Part shown: piece by piece, positions 1-7,858 of the stretch | Numbering within the stretch: the first letter of the stretch is position 1 | Layout of the letters: each line of letters opens with the position of its first letter | From: Mesorhizobium sp. GbtcB19 | GTDB taxonomy: Bacteria; Pseudomonadota; Alphaproteobacteria; Rhizobiales; Rhizobiaceae | Reading direction: 5' to 3' | Assembly (NCBI RefSeq): GCF_019091085.1 | Contig: NZ_JAGXJY010000012.1 | Coordinates: forward strand, 1 to 64,000 | Length of the DNA stretch: 64,000 bases | Notes under the pieces: generated by a model | The model's input: only the letters and a program-made list of their open reading frames with translations | Database searches by the model: none | Told to the model about the DNA's origin: nothing | Position numbers and translations under genes: made by a program

Positions 1-1
1 C

Positions 2-55
2 GCAAACTTCCTCGGCTTCGTCAAGCTCGCTGCCATCATGCTCTGGCTCAAATAA
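2..55 (+). mobile_element. 3' end of an IS5-family transposase gene (partial)
   Basis: An open frame entering from the window edge ends at TAA (53-55) and encodes a C-terminus ending in NFLGFVKLAAIMLWLK. This resembles the last residues of the DDE transposases of the IS5 group common in Mesorhizobium. Only 17 codons are visible, so it could be an intact element outside the window or a relic. I could not identify a terminal inverted repeat with certainty in the bases that follow. Confidence 0.55.
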
Positions 56-73
56 TTAAATTGTCACTACAGC

Positions 74-775
74 CTAGCGGCGGTCCTCGATCAGCGTGAT
101 CTTCTGCCAGATCTTGCGCGACAGGTTGGAGCTCAGATTCTCGATGTCGTTAACCCCGTCGATGACGACGTCGTCATTGACCGATTGTGCGAACAGCGCC
201 GCGATCTTGCCGGTGATCGACAGCATCTCCGAGCAATAGTCCAGATAGCGCGCAAGGTCGGCCGCGTTGGTGATGCGCTGCGGCGAATGCGCGGTCGGCT
301 TGAAGTCGGCCGACAACGCCGCCGGGTCCTTGGTCAGCTGGTGCATGTCGATGACGTGGATCAGCGAGCGCAGCCCGTGCAATTGCCGAAACACTTTCTT
401 GCGTTTGATCCGCTCCTCCGTGCGGACCAGCGCCAGCAGTCCGAGCACCGCCAGGATGACGGTGTTGATCGTCGCCTCGATGCCTTGCATCGACTGCACG
501 GCGTCGTCGGCGCCGGAGATGCGGTCGAGCGGCAGGATCGTGCCGACGAACAGGAACACCGCCACGCCGGCGGCGAAGGCGGCGATGATGACGCCGCGCA
601 GCCACCAGATCGGCGTCTCCAGCGCCTTGGCCGCCTTCGCCAGATCCCGCGACAGCGACACCAGCTCGGCGGCGACGCCGCGCAGGCCTGCTTCCGGAAA
701 ACGCTCGCCGATCCGCCCCTCCAGCCTTTCGGCCGTCTCGATGATCAGTTGCGGGTCGAGCGCGCGATAGCGCAT
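74..775 (-). CDS. conserved two-TM membrane protein of unknown function
   Basis: Predicted 233 residues. Two hydrophobic segments lie near residues 57-80 (beginning WWLRGVIIAAF) and 103-116 (NTVILAVLGLLALV), separated by a short loop. A charged stretch (RTEERIKRKK) follows, then a largely helical soluble C-terminal half. No enzymatic motif is visible. It starts 7 bp after the stop of the DUF805 gene at 783-1172, so the two are probably one transcription unit. The function is not recognised; a role as a small membrane-anchored scaffold would be a guess. Confidence 0.7.
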   Translation of the reverse strand: MRYRALDPQLIIETAERLEGRIGERFPEAGLRGVAAELVSLSRDLAKAAKALETPIWWLRGVIIAAFAAGVAVFLFVGTILPLDRISGADDAVQSMQGIEATINTVILAVLGLLALVRTEERIKRKKVFRQLHGLRSLIHVIDMHQLTKDPAALSADFKPTAHSPQRITNAADLARYLDYCSEMLSITGKIAALFAQSVNDDVVIDGVNDIENLSSNLSRKIWQKITLIEDRR

Positions 776-782
776 GGCGGCC

Positions 783-1172
783 TCACGAATCGCCCGGCGC
801 GTTGGTGCGCCTGCCGTAACGATTCGGTCCCGGATCGCTGCGGAAACAGGAGAGGATGATGAGCAGGATGGGCCCGATCACCAGCGAGATCAGCGCGAAA
901 TAGGTCGGCTTGCCGAAATCATGGAAGCGCTTTGCCGTCACCGCGAACGTCGCCCAGGCCGAGATCAGCAGCACCCCCCAGCATATCATGGCCCAGTTCT
1001 GGCTGGCGGTGGTGTTCAGCTCCACCCGCGCGAACTGGTAGAACGGAAAGAACTGGACAAGCACCAGCAAAACCCCGGCCAGCGCATAGGCGACGGGGCT
1101 CAGCCGCCCCGAAAGACTGAAGAACAGCCAGAGGAATTGCGATCTTTCAGACAACCGCGTCCGCTCCGTCAA
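783..1172 (-). CDS. DUF805 family membrane protein
   Basis: Predicted 129 residues with three to four hydrophobic segments. It carries the features I associate with DUF805: an N-terminal FSLSGRLSPVAY-like stretch, a central KRFHDFGK motif after a membrane segment, and a C-terminal PGPNRYG signature. The biochemical role of the family is unknown; members are small inner-membrane proteins. It is followed 7 bp later by another membrane protein gene. The region just upstream (1171-1277) holds a palindromic repeat, which may lie in or near its promoter. Confidence 0.8.
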   Translation of the reverse strand: MTERTRLSERSQFLWLFFSLSGRLSPVAYALAGVLLVLVQFFPFYQFARVELNTTASQNWAMICWGVLLISAWATFAVTAKRFHDFGKPTYFALISLVIGPILLIILSCFRSDPGPNRYGRRTNAPGDS

Positions 1173-1277
1173 AGCATGTCTCCCGAAAGTGGGAACCGGT
1201 TTCGGGACAAAGACATGCGCAGGATCAAAAACCTAAAGCGCAGGGAGCGAATCTGAAAGATCGCGACGCGCTTTAGG
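1171..1277. repeat. two-hairpin intergenic repeat, copy A
   Basis: The first hairpin pairs GCATGTCTCCCGAAA (1174-1188) with TTTCGGGA (1200-1207) and GACATGC (1212-1218). The second pairs CTAAAGCGC (1233-1241) with GCGCTTTAG (1268-1276). The core around the loop (gaaagtgggaaccggtttcg) is shared with copies at 3121, 13144, 17714, 28215 and 52021, whereas the outer stem sequence differs. It lies between dapD and the DUF805 gene. Confidence 0.7.
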
Positions 1278-1282
1278 CAGGA

Positions 1283-2137
1283 TCAATCGCGCAGCAATTC
1301 GTTGATCGAGGTCTTGGAGCGGGTCTTGGCGTCGACGCGCTTGACGATCACGGCGCAGTAGAGGCTCGGACCCGGCTCATTGTTCGGGAAATTCTTGCCC
1401 GGCATCGAGCCGGCGACGACGACGGAATTCGGCGGTACCTCGCCGTAGAAAACCTCGCCGGTGGCGCGGTCGACGATCTTGGTCGACTGGCCGATGAAGA
1501 CGCCCATGCCGAGCACCGAGCCTTCGCGCACGATGCAGCCTTCGACCACTTCGGAGCGCGCGCCAATGAAGCAATTATCCTCGATGATGGTCGGGCCGGC
1601 CTGCATCGGCTCCAGCACGCCGCCGATGCCGACGCCGCCGGAAAGATGCACGTTCTTGCCGATCTGGGCGCAGGAGCCGACCGAGGCCCAGGTGTCGACC
1701 ATGGTGCCCGAATCGACATAGGCGCCGACATTGACGAAGGACGGCATCAGCACGGCGCCCGGCGCGACATAGGCCGAGCGGCGCACGACGGAGGACGGCA
1801 CGGCGCGGAAGCCGGCCTTCTCGAAGTCGACCGCGCTCCAGCCGTCGAACTTCGACGGCACCTTGTCCCACCACACCGCCTGTCCGGGACCGCCCTTGAT
1901 GATCTCCATCGGGTTCAGCCGGAAGGAGAGCAGCACTGCCTTCTTCAGCCACTGGTTGACGTGCCACTTGCCGTCATCCTGCCGCTCGGCGACGCGGGCG
2001 ACGCCGCGATCGAGCAGGTCGAGCGCCGACTGGATGGCCTCGCGTGCCTCGCCGCGCGTCGCGGTCGAAATCGTGTCGCGCTCCTCGAAGGCCTTTTCGA
2101 TGGTCTTTTCGAGGCTCGCCAGATCGGGCTTCGACAT
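1283..2137 (-). CDS. dapD: 2,3,4,5-tetrahydropyridine-2,6-dicarboxylate N-succinyltransferase
   Basis: Predicted 284 residues, the normal length for DapD. The enzyme succinylates tetrahydrodipicolinate with succinyl-CoA in the lysine/diaminopimelate pathway, in the cytoplasm. The N-terminal helical domain (to about residue 100) is followed by a left-handed beta-helix of hexapeptide repeats with the typical [19 protein letters not shown] and [11 protein letters not shown] segments, then [16 protein letters not shown]. The ATG at 2137 is followed directly by the conserved [14 protein letters not shown]-type N-terminus. It belongs to the minus-strand core set with argB, engB and yidC; dapE, which I would expect next, is not here. 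Confidence 0.97.
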   Translation of the reverse strand: MSKPDLASLEKTIEKAFEERDTISTATRGEAREAIQSALDLLDRGVARVAERQDDGKWHVNQWLKKAVLLSFRLNPMEIIKGGPGQAVWWDKVPSKFDGWSAVDFEKAGFRAVPSSVVRRSAYVAPGAVLMPSFVNVGAYVDSGTMVDTWASVGSCAQIGKNVHLSGGVGIGGVLEPMQAGPTIIEDNCFIGARSEVVEGCIVREGSVLGMGVFIGQSTKIVDRATGEVFYGEVPPNSVVVAGSMPGKNFPNNEPGPSLYCAVIVKRVDAKTRSKTSINELLRD

Positions 2138-2159
2138 GATTTCGCTCCATTACCAAGCT

Positions 2160-2180
2160 GTTAAGGGGCTGCGCCTTAAC
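2160..2180. promoter_or_regulatory. inverted repeat in the dapD / LOG divergent region
   Basis: GTTAAGG (2160-2166) and CCTTAAC (2174-2180) form a perfect 7-bp inverted repeat with a 7-bp centre, about 23 bp upstream of the dapD start. A further TTAAGG occurs at about 2209. It could be an operator or part of a promoter; no known consensus was recognised. Confidence 0.3.
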
Positions 2181-2281
2181 CTGTTTAAAAGTCGCGCGGA
2201 CCCTATGTTAAGGCTTAATGAGGGTCAATCGCGCCAGCGTCACGGGACGGCGCAAGTAAGGGAATTGGACGGGTGGATTCG

Positions 2282-3121
2282 ATGACTCCCATGGAAAAGG
2301 CGGGATGGACCCCGCTGCCGCATTCGGATGAGGACCTGGAGCGCTCGAAAAGCGTGCCGGATACCCCGCAGACACGCGCCGAAACCTACCGGCTGGCCTG
2401 GAACGATCCCGATTTCATGACGCGGCGCGAATTGCGCGCCGTGCGGCTGCAGCTCGAGCTCCTGAAGCCGGAAATGATCCTGGCCGAACGCGGCATCCGC
2501 TCCACCGTGATCCTGTTCGGCGGCGCCCGTCTGCCCGAACCCGGCGGCGAGGCCTGGGCGGCGAAGAACGAGACGCAGAAGAAGAACCTCGAGGCGAACA
2601 GCAAATATTACGAGGAGGCGCGCAAATTCGCCCGTCTGTGCTCGCTGCAGTCGGCCACCTCCTATTACCGCGAATACGTCGTCGTCACCGGCGGCGGCCC
2701 TGGTGTCATGGAAGCGGGCAATCGCGGCGCCGACGATGTCGGCGCGCCGTCGATCGGCTTGAACATCGTTTTGCCGCACGAGCAGGCGCCCAACGCCTAT
2801 GTCACGCCTGAGCTCTGCTTCAACTTCCACTATTTCGCCATCCGCAAGATGCATTTCGTCATGCGCGCCAAGGCGGTCGCGGTGTTTCCGGGCGGCTTCG
2901 GCACCATGGACGAGTTCTTCGAGACGCTGACGCTGATCCAGACGGGGCGCATGGAGCGCGTGCCGGTGATCCTGTTCGGCAAGGCGTTCTGGCAAAGGGC
3001 GATCGATCTCGATTTCCTCGCCGAGCAAGGCACGATCTCGCCCGGCGATCAGGACATCATCGATTTCGTCGACACCGCCGAGGAAGCCTGGGACATCATC
3101 CGCCGCTTCTACAAGCTTTAG
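2282..3121 (+). CDS. LOG family protein (TIGR00730 Rossmann-fold nucleotide hydrolase-like)
   Basis: About 279 residues from ATG 2282 (a GTG at 2273 is a possible alternative). It contains the two hallmarks of the LOG/lysine-decarboxylase-like fold: GGGPGVMEAGNRGA near residue 140 and PGGFGTMDE near residue 205. LOG proteins cleave ribose from cytokinin riboside 5'-monophosphates or related nucleotides. The 279-residue length puts it in the longer bacterial subgroup, whose substrate is less clear. It is transcribed divergently from dapD, and its stop is followed at once by a palindromic repeat. Confidence 0.88.
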   Translation: MTPMEKAGWTPLPHSDEDLERSKSVPDTPQTRAETYRLAWNDPDFMTRRELRAVRLQLELLKPEMILAERGIRSTVILFGGARLPEPGGEAWAAKNETQKKNLEANSKYYEEARKFARLCSLQSATSYYREYVVVTGGGPGVMEAGNRGADDVGAPSIGLNIVLPHEQAPNAYVTPELCFNFHYFAIRKMHFVMRAKAVAVFPGGFGTMDEFFETLTLIQTGRMERVPVILFGKAFWQRAIDLDFLAEQGTISPGDQDIIDFVDTAEEAWDIIRRFYKL

Positions 3122-3222
3122 AGCAATTCCAGGAAAAGTGTGGGCGGTTTTCCGCGAGGAATTGCGTCAAAACAAAGAGATAGAGCGGTTCGCCGTTTCC
3201 GTGAAAACGGGGAACGCTCTAG
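3121..3222. repeat. two-hairpin intergenic repeat, copy B
   Basis: The first hairpin uses GCAATTCC / GGAATTGC arms around a core with ggaaaagtg and cggttttcc. The second uses TAGAGCG / CGCTCTA arms around cgccgtttccgtgaaaacgg. It begins at the stop codon of the LOG gene and lies between two convergent genes. It is nearly identical to copies at 17714 and 52021. Confidence 0.8.
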
Positions 3223-3249
3223 AGTCGGTCGGCTGCCTGCTGCCGCCTG

Positions 3250-3894
3250 CTATACCGGCAGCTCGACCAGCCAGCCATTCGAGTGCGCGAAGCGCACGAT
3301 GGCCGCCCGTGAACGCAACTCGAGCTTCTCGGTTGCCCTGGTGCGGTAGGTCTCGATCGTCTTTATGCTGAGGTTGAGCCGAGACGAGATTTCCTTGTTG
3401 CTGTAGCCGAGCGCCACCAGCTGGATGACCGACCGCTCCCGTTCGCTGAGATTGCCGGGATCGCCCTGCGGGGCGCTGCGCGGGCTGAGCAGGCGCGCCG
3501 CGAGCGCCGGATCGACATAGTTGTCGCCGGCCAGCACGCAGCGTATGGCCTGCAGCAGATCCGTTGCGGTGGACCGCTTGACCACGAAGCCGCGCCCGCC
3601 GGCCGCAAGCACCTGACGCAGGCAGCCCGGGTCCTCATGCGCCGTCAGCGCTATGCAGCTGACCTCGGGAAAGCGCTCGCCGAGCCGTTCGATCAGCGTG
3701 ACCCCGTTGACGCCCGGGAGCGATATGTCGACCACGGCGACATCGGGCAGCGCCTTGCCGATCCCTTCGAGGGCGTCGTCGGCATTCCCGGCCAGCCCGA
3801 CGATCGTCAGATCGTCCTGGCTGTTGATCATCGCGCCGACCCCCGACAGGATGATCGGGTGGTCATCGACCACAAATATTCGCCTGCAGCACAC
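3250..3894 (-). CDS. NarL/LuxR-type response regulator
   Basis: Predicted 214 residues. The receiver domain (1-120) carries the acidic pair in VVDDHP and the phospho-acceptor Asp in VVDISLPGVNG. The C-terminal LuxR-type HTH (150-205) has LSERERSVIQLVALGYSNKE and LNLSIKTIETYR. The start is a GTG at 3894, supported by GGAGG 7 bp upstream (3903-3907 on the plus strand). It is separated by 278 bp from a HisKA_3-type kinase gene on the same strand, which is the likely partner. The pair is divergent from three Asn-Gly repeat genes, which makes those the obvious candidate targets. Confidence 0.93.
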   Translation of the reverse strand: MCCRRIFVVDDHPIILSGVGAMINSQDDLTIVGLAGNADDALEGIGKALPDVAVVDISLPGVNGVTLIERLGERFPEVSCIALTAHEDPGCLRQVLAAGGRGFVVKRSTATDLLQAIRCVLAGDNYVDPALAARLLSPRSAPQGDPGNLSERERSVIQLVALGYSNKEISSRLNLSIKTIETYRTRATEKLELRSRAAIVRFAHSNGWLVELPV

Positions 3895-4058
3895 CTTAAA
3901 ACCTCCATCAGTCGATGAAAGAGCCCTTCACCAGGAAGCGGCCCTCTTGTTCTTGATGGTCTAGGCAACTGCCCCGCCTCATGCGGGACGCCCGTCTGTC
4001 TCGGCAAGCCGCGAGGCGGCTGCTGCGGGTAAAGCCATCCCCCGCCTAACCCATGATG

Positions 4059-4089
4059 CCCGGACTTTAAGCCGGGACTAAAGTCCGGG
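4059..4089. terminator. perfect 11-bp stem-loop after the kinase gene
   Basis: CCCGGACTTTA (4059-4069) and TAAAGTCCGGG (4079-4089) form a perfect inverted repeat with a 9-bp loop, between the kinase (ending 4173) and the response regulator start (3894). There is no clear U-run, so it could be a terminator, an attenuator or a regulator site. The remainder of 3895-4172 shows nothing else I can name. Confidence 0.45.
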
Positions 4090-4172
4090 ATGTGCGGCGC
4101 TTCACGTAACCCTTACGTTTACGGAAGAAGCCATTTCCGGCTTGATCACATTGATCGTACGAAACTGTCCCA

Positions 4173-4847
4173 TCAGCCGGCGAGCGGCGCATCGGCATAG
4201 AGGGTGGTCCCCTTTCCCTTGGCGGTTTCAACCGACAATTTGCCACCCACCAGCGCAAGGCGCTCTCTCATTCCGGCAAGCCCCAGATGGCCGGGACCGG
4301 GCTCGGCGCCGCTGTCAAAGCCGCGGCCATCATCCTCGATCGTCAGGCGCATGCGATCGTCTTGAATATGCGCCGTGACGCTTACGCGGCTCGGCGCGGC
4401 ATGCTTGCCGATATTGGTGAGAGCTTCCTGCGCAATCCGGTAAAGCGTCAGCGCGACTTCGGCGGGCAACGGGCTTGACAGGGCTTCGAGATCCATCTCG
4501 CATTGAATGCCGAGCTGGCCGCACAGCACGCTGGCCAGGTCCTCCACCGAGGCGCGCAGGCCGAGACGATCGAGATCCGCGGGTCTAAGGCTCCAGGCGG
4601 CGTCATGCACCCTGGCACTCAGCCGGTCGACAAGCATCGCGGCGCGCGCGAGACGCGCGTCCATCTCATGCGAGCCGTCGCGAACGATGTGCAATTCGAG
4701 CGCGACGCTGGCCAGCATCTGGCCCAGATCGTCATGCAGCTCGCGCGACAGGCGCAGGCGCTGCTCCTCCTGCACGGCAATCAAACGCCACGCCAGCCGA
4801 CGGCGCAGGGCCTTGTCGTCCTTGCCCGTAGTCATACCCACCCACAT
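4173..4847 (-). CDS. cytosolic sensor-less histidine kinase (HisKA_3 / NarX-type)
   Basis: About 224 residues from ATG 4847 (preceded by AGAAGGG); ATG 4835 is a close alternative. The HisKA_3 dimerisation helix has the phospho-acceptor His in SRELHDDLGQMLASV at about residue 38. The HATPase_c domain shows the N-box ALTNIGKHA and the G-box EDDGRGFD, and a C-terminal GLAGMRERLALVGG. There is no membrane segment and no recognisable sensor domain before the dimerisation helix, which is unusual. The signal may come from a partner protein or from this minimal kinase sensing a cytosolic state. Longer in-frame starts up to 5000 add only a poorly conserved-looking tail. Confidence 0.85.
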   Translation of the reverse strand: MWVGMTTGKDDKALRRRLAWRLIAVQEEQRLRLSRELHDDLGQMLASVALELHIVRDGSHEMDARLARAAMLVDRLSARVHDAAWSLRPADLDRLGLRASVEDLASVLCGQLGIQCEMDLEALSSPLPAEVALTLYRIAQEALTNIGKHAAPSRVSVTAHIQDDRMRLTIEDDGRGFDSGAEPGPGHLGLAGMRERLALVGGKLSVETAKGKGTTLYADAPLAG

Positions 4848-5129
4848 CAACCCTTCTCTTCCCATTGCCGCCGCGGGGGTCGCAAGCCACCTGCGAGTCG
4901 GCGAGAAAAGGCATGAATGTCCGCGCAATATACACCCGCCAGACGCGTTTGGGCGTGTCAGATTTTTCCCGATCTCTTCGAATTTTCCTGACAGGGGCAT
5001 CAGCAGAAAAACTGGCAGAGCCTGCCGATCAGCCCGAATGTATCGGCGCTATTTCTGCGTGCATCCTTTTTGCGTCCTCCCGGTCATCTCGAACTGGCCG
5101 GGAAGCTCAACGCAAACAAGGAGAACGTC
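4848..5129. promoter_or_regulatory. divergent control region between kinase and Asn-Gly repeat genes
   Basis: About 280 bp without a gene, between the minus-strand kinase and the plus-strand repeat-protein operon. It is less GC-rich than its surroundings around 4955-5000 and holds GTCAG and CTGAC arms flanking gatttttcccgatctcttcg-like sequence. It is the natural place for the promoters of both units and for response-regulator binding; no site can be assigned with certainty. Confidence 0.4.
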
Positions 5130-5546
5130 ATGAGAAAGATCATCCTGGCCGCGGCTGTCCTGGCGGCTCTGACTGGCACGGCATCCGCAGTGTCCATCGG
5201 TAGCGGTAACGGCAATGGCAACGGCAATGTCGGCGTCGGCAACGGCAACGGCAACGGCAATGCCAATACCGGCGCCTTCAACGGCAACTTCAACGGCAAC
5301 GGCAACTTCGGCATCGGCAACGGCAACGGCAACGGCAATGCCAACATGGGTGCCTTCAACGGCAACTACAACGGCAACTTCAATGCCGGCATCGCCAACG
5401 GCAATGGCAACGGCAACGGCAACTTCGGCCTCGGCAACGGCAACGTGAACGGCAACGGCAACTTCGGCCTCGGGAACGGCAATGCCAACGGCAACGGCAA
5501 CTGGGGCGCCGGCAACGGCAACGGAAACGGCAACGCCAACCACTAG
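5130..5546 (+). CDS. secreted Asn-Gly repeat protein 1
   Basis: Predicted 138 residues from ATG 5130, with AAGGAG at 5118-5123. A Sec signal peptide (MRKIILAAAVLAAL, cleavage after TASA, about residue 20) precedes an almost pure Asn/Gly mature domain made of GNGNGN runs broken by NVGVGNG, NTGAFNGN and NFGIGNG units. There is no Cys and no anchor. The coding DNA is a run of ggcaac/ggcaat hexamers, so slippage would change length without shifting frame. The repeat style recalls the MPTR repeats of mycobacterial PPE proteins and pentapeptide-type solenoids, but I do not recognise the family. It is first of three such genes. Confidence 0.82.
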   Translation: MRKIILAAAVLAALTGTASAVSIGSGNGNGNGNVGVGNGNGNGNANTGAFNGNFNGNGNFGIGNGNGNGNANMGAFNGNYNGNFNAGIANGNGNGNGNFGLGNGNVNGNGNFGLGNGNANGNGNWGAGNGNGNGNANH

Positions 5547-5742
5547 CGCCGTCCAAACCGCTAGCGTCGCCAGGCTTCGACCTGGAAGACGCTGACGTCT
5601 CTGGGACCGCCGAGCCACGCGCCCGTCCCCCGCGCAAGGCTATCGCGACATGTCGCCGGCGGTCCCAGTCCTTTCCGAGCACAGAGAGTCCCTTTCCGAG
5701 CAGAGTCCCTTTTCAAGCAAGAGCCATGGAAGGAGTTCGCAT

Positions 5743-6195
5743 ATGAAACGGCGTGTCTTAGCGGCATTGTGCCTGGCATTGTTGAGCGCAACCGCGGCCA
5801 GGGCCGACACCACGACCGGCACCCAGGCCTTCAGCATGTCCCGCGTCCAGCAAACCGCCGGCCAGTACGGCCAATATATCGGTTCGAACGTCAGGAGCAT
5901 GAACCCGCTGGGCTTCGCGGGCGACAATGTCGGCTACAAGAACAGCGGCAGCGGCAATATCGGCGCCTTCAACAGCGGCACCGGCAATGTCGGCGCGTTC
6001 AATGGCAACGCCAACACCTCCTCGACCAGCGGCAACGGCAATATCGGCGCCTTCAACGGGAACGGCAACACCGGCGAATATGACGGCAACGGCAACATCG
6101 GTTCCGGCAACGGCAACTTCAATGGCGGCTCGTTCAACGGCAACGGCAATGTCGGGTCCTTCAACGGCAACCGTAACGGTCAGGGAAACCATTGA
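5743..6195 (+). CDS. secreted Asn-Gly repeat protein 2
   Basis: Predicted 150 residues from ATG 5743, with AAGGAG about 10 bp upstream. The signal peptide (MKRRVLAALCLALLSATAARA, cut near residue 21) is followed by a non-repetitive segment of about 45 residues (TGTQAFSMSRVQQTAGQYGQ...). Then come repeats of the form GNIGAFNSGTGNVGAFNGN with further NGN units to the C-terminus. The NxGAFN unit is shared with proteins 1 and 3, so the three are paralogues. Its stop codon overlaps the start of the third gene (TGATG-type overlap), indicating translational coupling. Confidence 0.82.
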   Translation: MKRRVLAALCLALLSATAARADTTTGTQAFSMSRVQQTAGQYGQYIGSNVRSMNPLGFAGDNVGYKNSGSGNIGAFNSGTGNVGAFNGNANTSSTSGNGNIGAFNGNGNTGEYDGNGNIGSGNGNFNGGSFNGNGNVGSFNGNRNGQGNH

Positions 6196-6662
6196 TGAAC
6201 GGCCTGAAACCACCTGGGTTCGCTCCGTCTCGCAAGCGCCAGGTGGCGGCGCGGCTGCTTGACGGAAATGGCCTCGCGGTCGCCACTTTGCTTGCAGCGA
6301 TGCTGGTCGCCGACGCCTCGACCCTGGTCAGGATTGCCGACCTGCCGATCGGTACCGGAGTCGCCAATGGCCTTGGCAACACCGGAAATTTCAACGGCAA
6401 CGGGAATTCCGGCAATTTCAACGGCAATGGCAATAGTGGCAATTTCAACGGCAACGGCAATTCCGGGAGCTTCAGCGGCAATTTCAATGGCGGCAACTTC
6501 AACGGCAACGCCAATTGCGGCAACGGCTTCGGCAATGGCTATTCGTCGGACGGCAATGGCAACGGCAAGGGCGCCGCCGGCGCCCCGGACTGGTGCCGGT
6601 TTCTGAAGGACCTGAATGGCCGGCTGGGACTGCCGCCCGGCACGATTCCGGATTTCGATTAG
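6195..6662 (+). CDS. Asn-Gly repeat protein 3 with C-terminal tail
   Basis: Predicted 155 residues from ATG 6195, overlapping the previous stop. A hydrophobic stretch at about residues 27-41 (GLAVATLLAAMLVAD) can act as a signal sequence or anchor. Repeats of NGNGNSGNFNGNGN follow in the middle. The last 30 or so residues are non-repetitive (DWCRFLKDLNGRLGLPPGTI) and contain one of two Cys, the other being in NANCGNG. The tail could be a surface-anchoring or nucleating element, but that is a guess. It is the last gene of the three-gene unit; a mosaic repeat follows. Confidence 0.78.
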   Translation: MNGLKPPGFAPSRKRQVAARLLDGNGLAVATLLAAMLVADASTLVRIADLPIGTGVANGLGNTGNFNGNGNSGNFNGNGNSGNFNGNGNSGSFSGNFNGGNFNGNANCGNGFGNGYSSDGNGNGKGAAGAPDWCRFLKDLNGRLGLPPGTIPDFD

Positions 6663-6732
6663 GTGCCGACCGAGGGATTTGAAAAACCGCAGGCCCGTCG
6701 GCAGCCTAGATTTTTCGCCGGCCACGTCCGCA

Positions 6733-6986
6733 CAAACGCCGGGGATAGGCTAAGGCCGCCCGAACCTCGTCATTCCAGGGCGGAGCAGCCGCGAAGCGGC
6801 GTCGCGCAGACCCTGGAATCCATTCCGTGACCCTGCTCGAAGAGTGCAGCGGAGAAGAATTCTGCACCGCGGCAACGCTCGGAGGTCACGGAATGGATCC
6901 TCGGGTCTGCGCGCGTCGCTTCGCTCCTTGCTCCGCCCGTGGATGACGATCGCGATGCGCGTTTCGGCCATTCGCCAAGGCATGCC
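6733..6986. repeat. long mosaic intergenic repeat, copy 1
   Basis: About 254 bp closely matching 11312-11563 and partly 34249-34410. It contains the imperfect palindrome made of cattccagggcggagca near the left end and tgctccgcccgtggatga near the right end, with ggtcacggaatggatcctcg inside. It fills most of the 338-bp gap between the third Asn-Gly gene and the HAD gene. It carries no convincing gene. Confidence 0.85.
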
Positions 6987-7000
6987 AAGGCAAGCAGAGT

Positions 7001-7708
7001 TCAGGCCACGACTTCGACGATCGCCGTCAGGAAGCCGGCGAGATCGTCGGTGACGAAATCGACGTCGTCCTCGTTTGCCGGGTCGCGTTCCCAGATCTCC
7101 GAAAAGGTCGGTTCGAAATTGCGCGGCACCACCAGAACGGTCGTCATGCCGAGCGTTTTCGGCACGGCCAGATTGCGCGCCAGATCCTCGAACATCACCG
7201 CGTTGTGGCCGGTCACCGAGTGCAATTCGGCAAAGCGCTCATAGGTCTGGCGCTCCGGCTTGGGATTGAGCCCCGCCGCGACGATGTCGAAGATGGCGTC
7301 GAAATGCTCCAATATGCCGAGCTGGCGCGCAGTGCGCTCGGCATGCCTGCGGTCGCCGTTGGTGAAGATGAATTTGCGCCCGGGAAGCTGGCGGATCGCC
7401 GCGCCCAGCACCGGATCCGGCACCAGCCTCGAATAATCGATGTCGTGCACCTTCTCGAGAAAATCGTCCGGATCGATGCCGTGCCGTTTCATCAGCCCGT
7501 TCAGCGTCGTGCCGTATTCCAGGTAGAGCTCCTTCTGCAGCTTGCGCGCCTCGTCGCGCGAAAGCGTCAGCAGCTCGCCGACATAGGCGGTCATCTTGAC
7601 GTCGATCTGCGCGAACAGATTCGAGTGATGCGGATAGAGCGTGTTGTCGAGGTCGAACACCCAGTCCGTGACATGGGCAAAGCGGGCGGGATCGGGTGTC
7701 GTTGTCAT
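7001..7708 (-). CDS. HAD-superfamily pyrimidine 5'-nucleotidase
   Basis: About 235 residues from ATG 7708. HAD motif I is FDLDNTLY (Asp19 and Asp21), motif II is the IFTNGD segment, the motif III Lys lies in the GLNPKPER region, and motif IV acids lie in MFEDLARNL. The cap and the PHHSNLF stretch after motif I match the SDT1-like pyrimidine nucleotidase branch, which dephosphorylates UMP/CMP-type nucleotides. In related genomes it sits, as I recall, between argB and dapD; here about 5 kb of accessory genes separate it from dapD. Confidence 0.9.
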   Translation of the reverse strand: MTTTPDPARFAHVTDWVFDLDNTLYPHHSNLFAQIDVKMTAYVGELLTLSRDEARKLQKELYLEYGTTLNGLMKRHGIDPDDFLEKVHDIDYSRLVPDPVLGAAIRQLPGRKFIFTNGDRRHAERTARQLGILEHFDAIFDIVAAGLNPKPERQTYERFAELHSVTGHNAVMFEDLARNLAVPKTLGMTTVLVVPRNFEPTFSEIWERDPANEDDVDFVTDDLAGFLTAIVEVVA

Positions 7709-7858
7709 GGCTTTCTTATGGCATGCCGGCGCTGGACTTATCCACAACTTATACGGGTCACGAAGTGTGAAAATGGCGTCTCACTTCAAATTTTAAAAGT
7801 CTCGGAAAGGTCGCCTTTAACGCTTGCTGCCACAGAAGCTTTCCGTTGGGAGCAAGTG

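Noticed and set aside
5180-6560. Possible CRISPR or satellite array in the ggcaac repeats
   Set aside because: The repeats are contiguous hexamers without spacers, lie in open frames with signal peptides and Shine-Dalgarno sites, and are coding.
7205-7858. N-terminal extension of the diguanylate cyclase frame
   Set aside because: The extension is antisense to the HAD gene and has no domain; ATG 7859 gives a normal membrane-anchored GGDEF protein.
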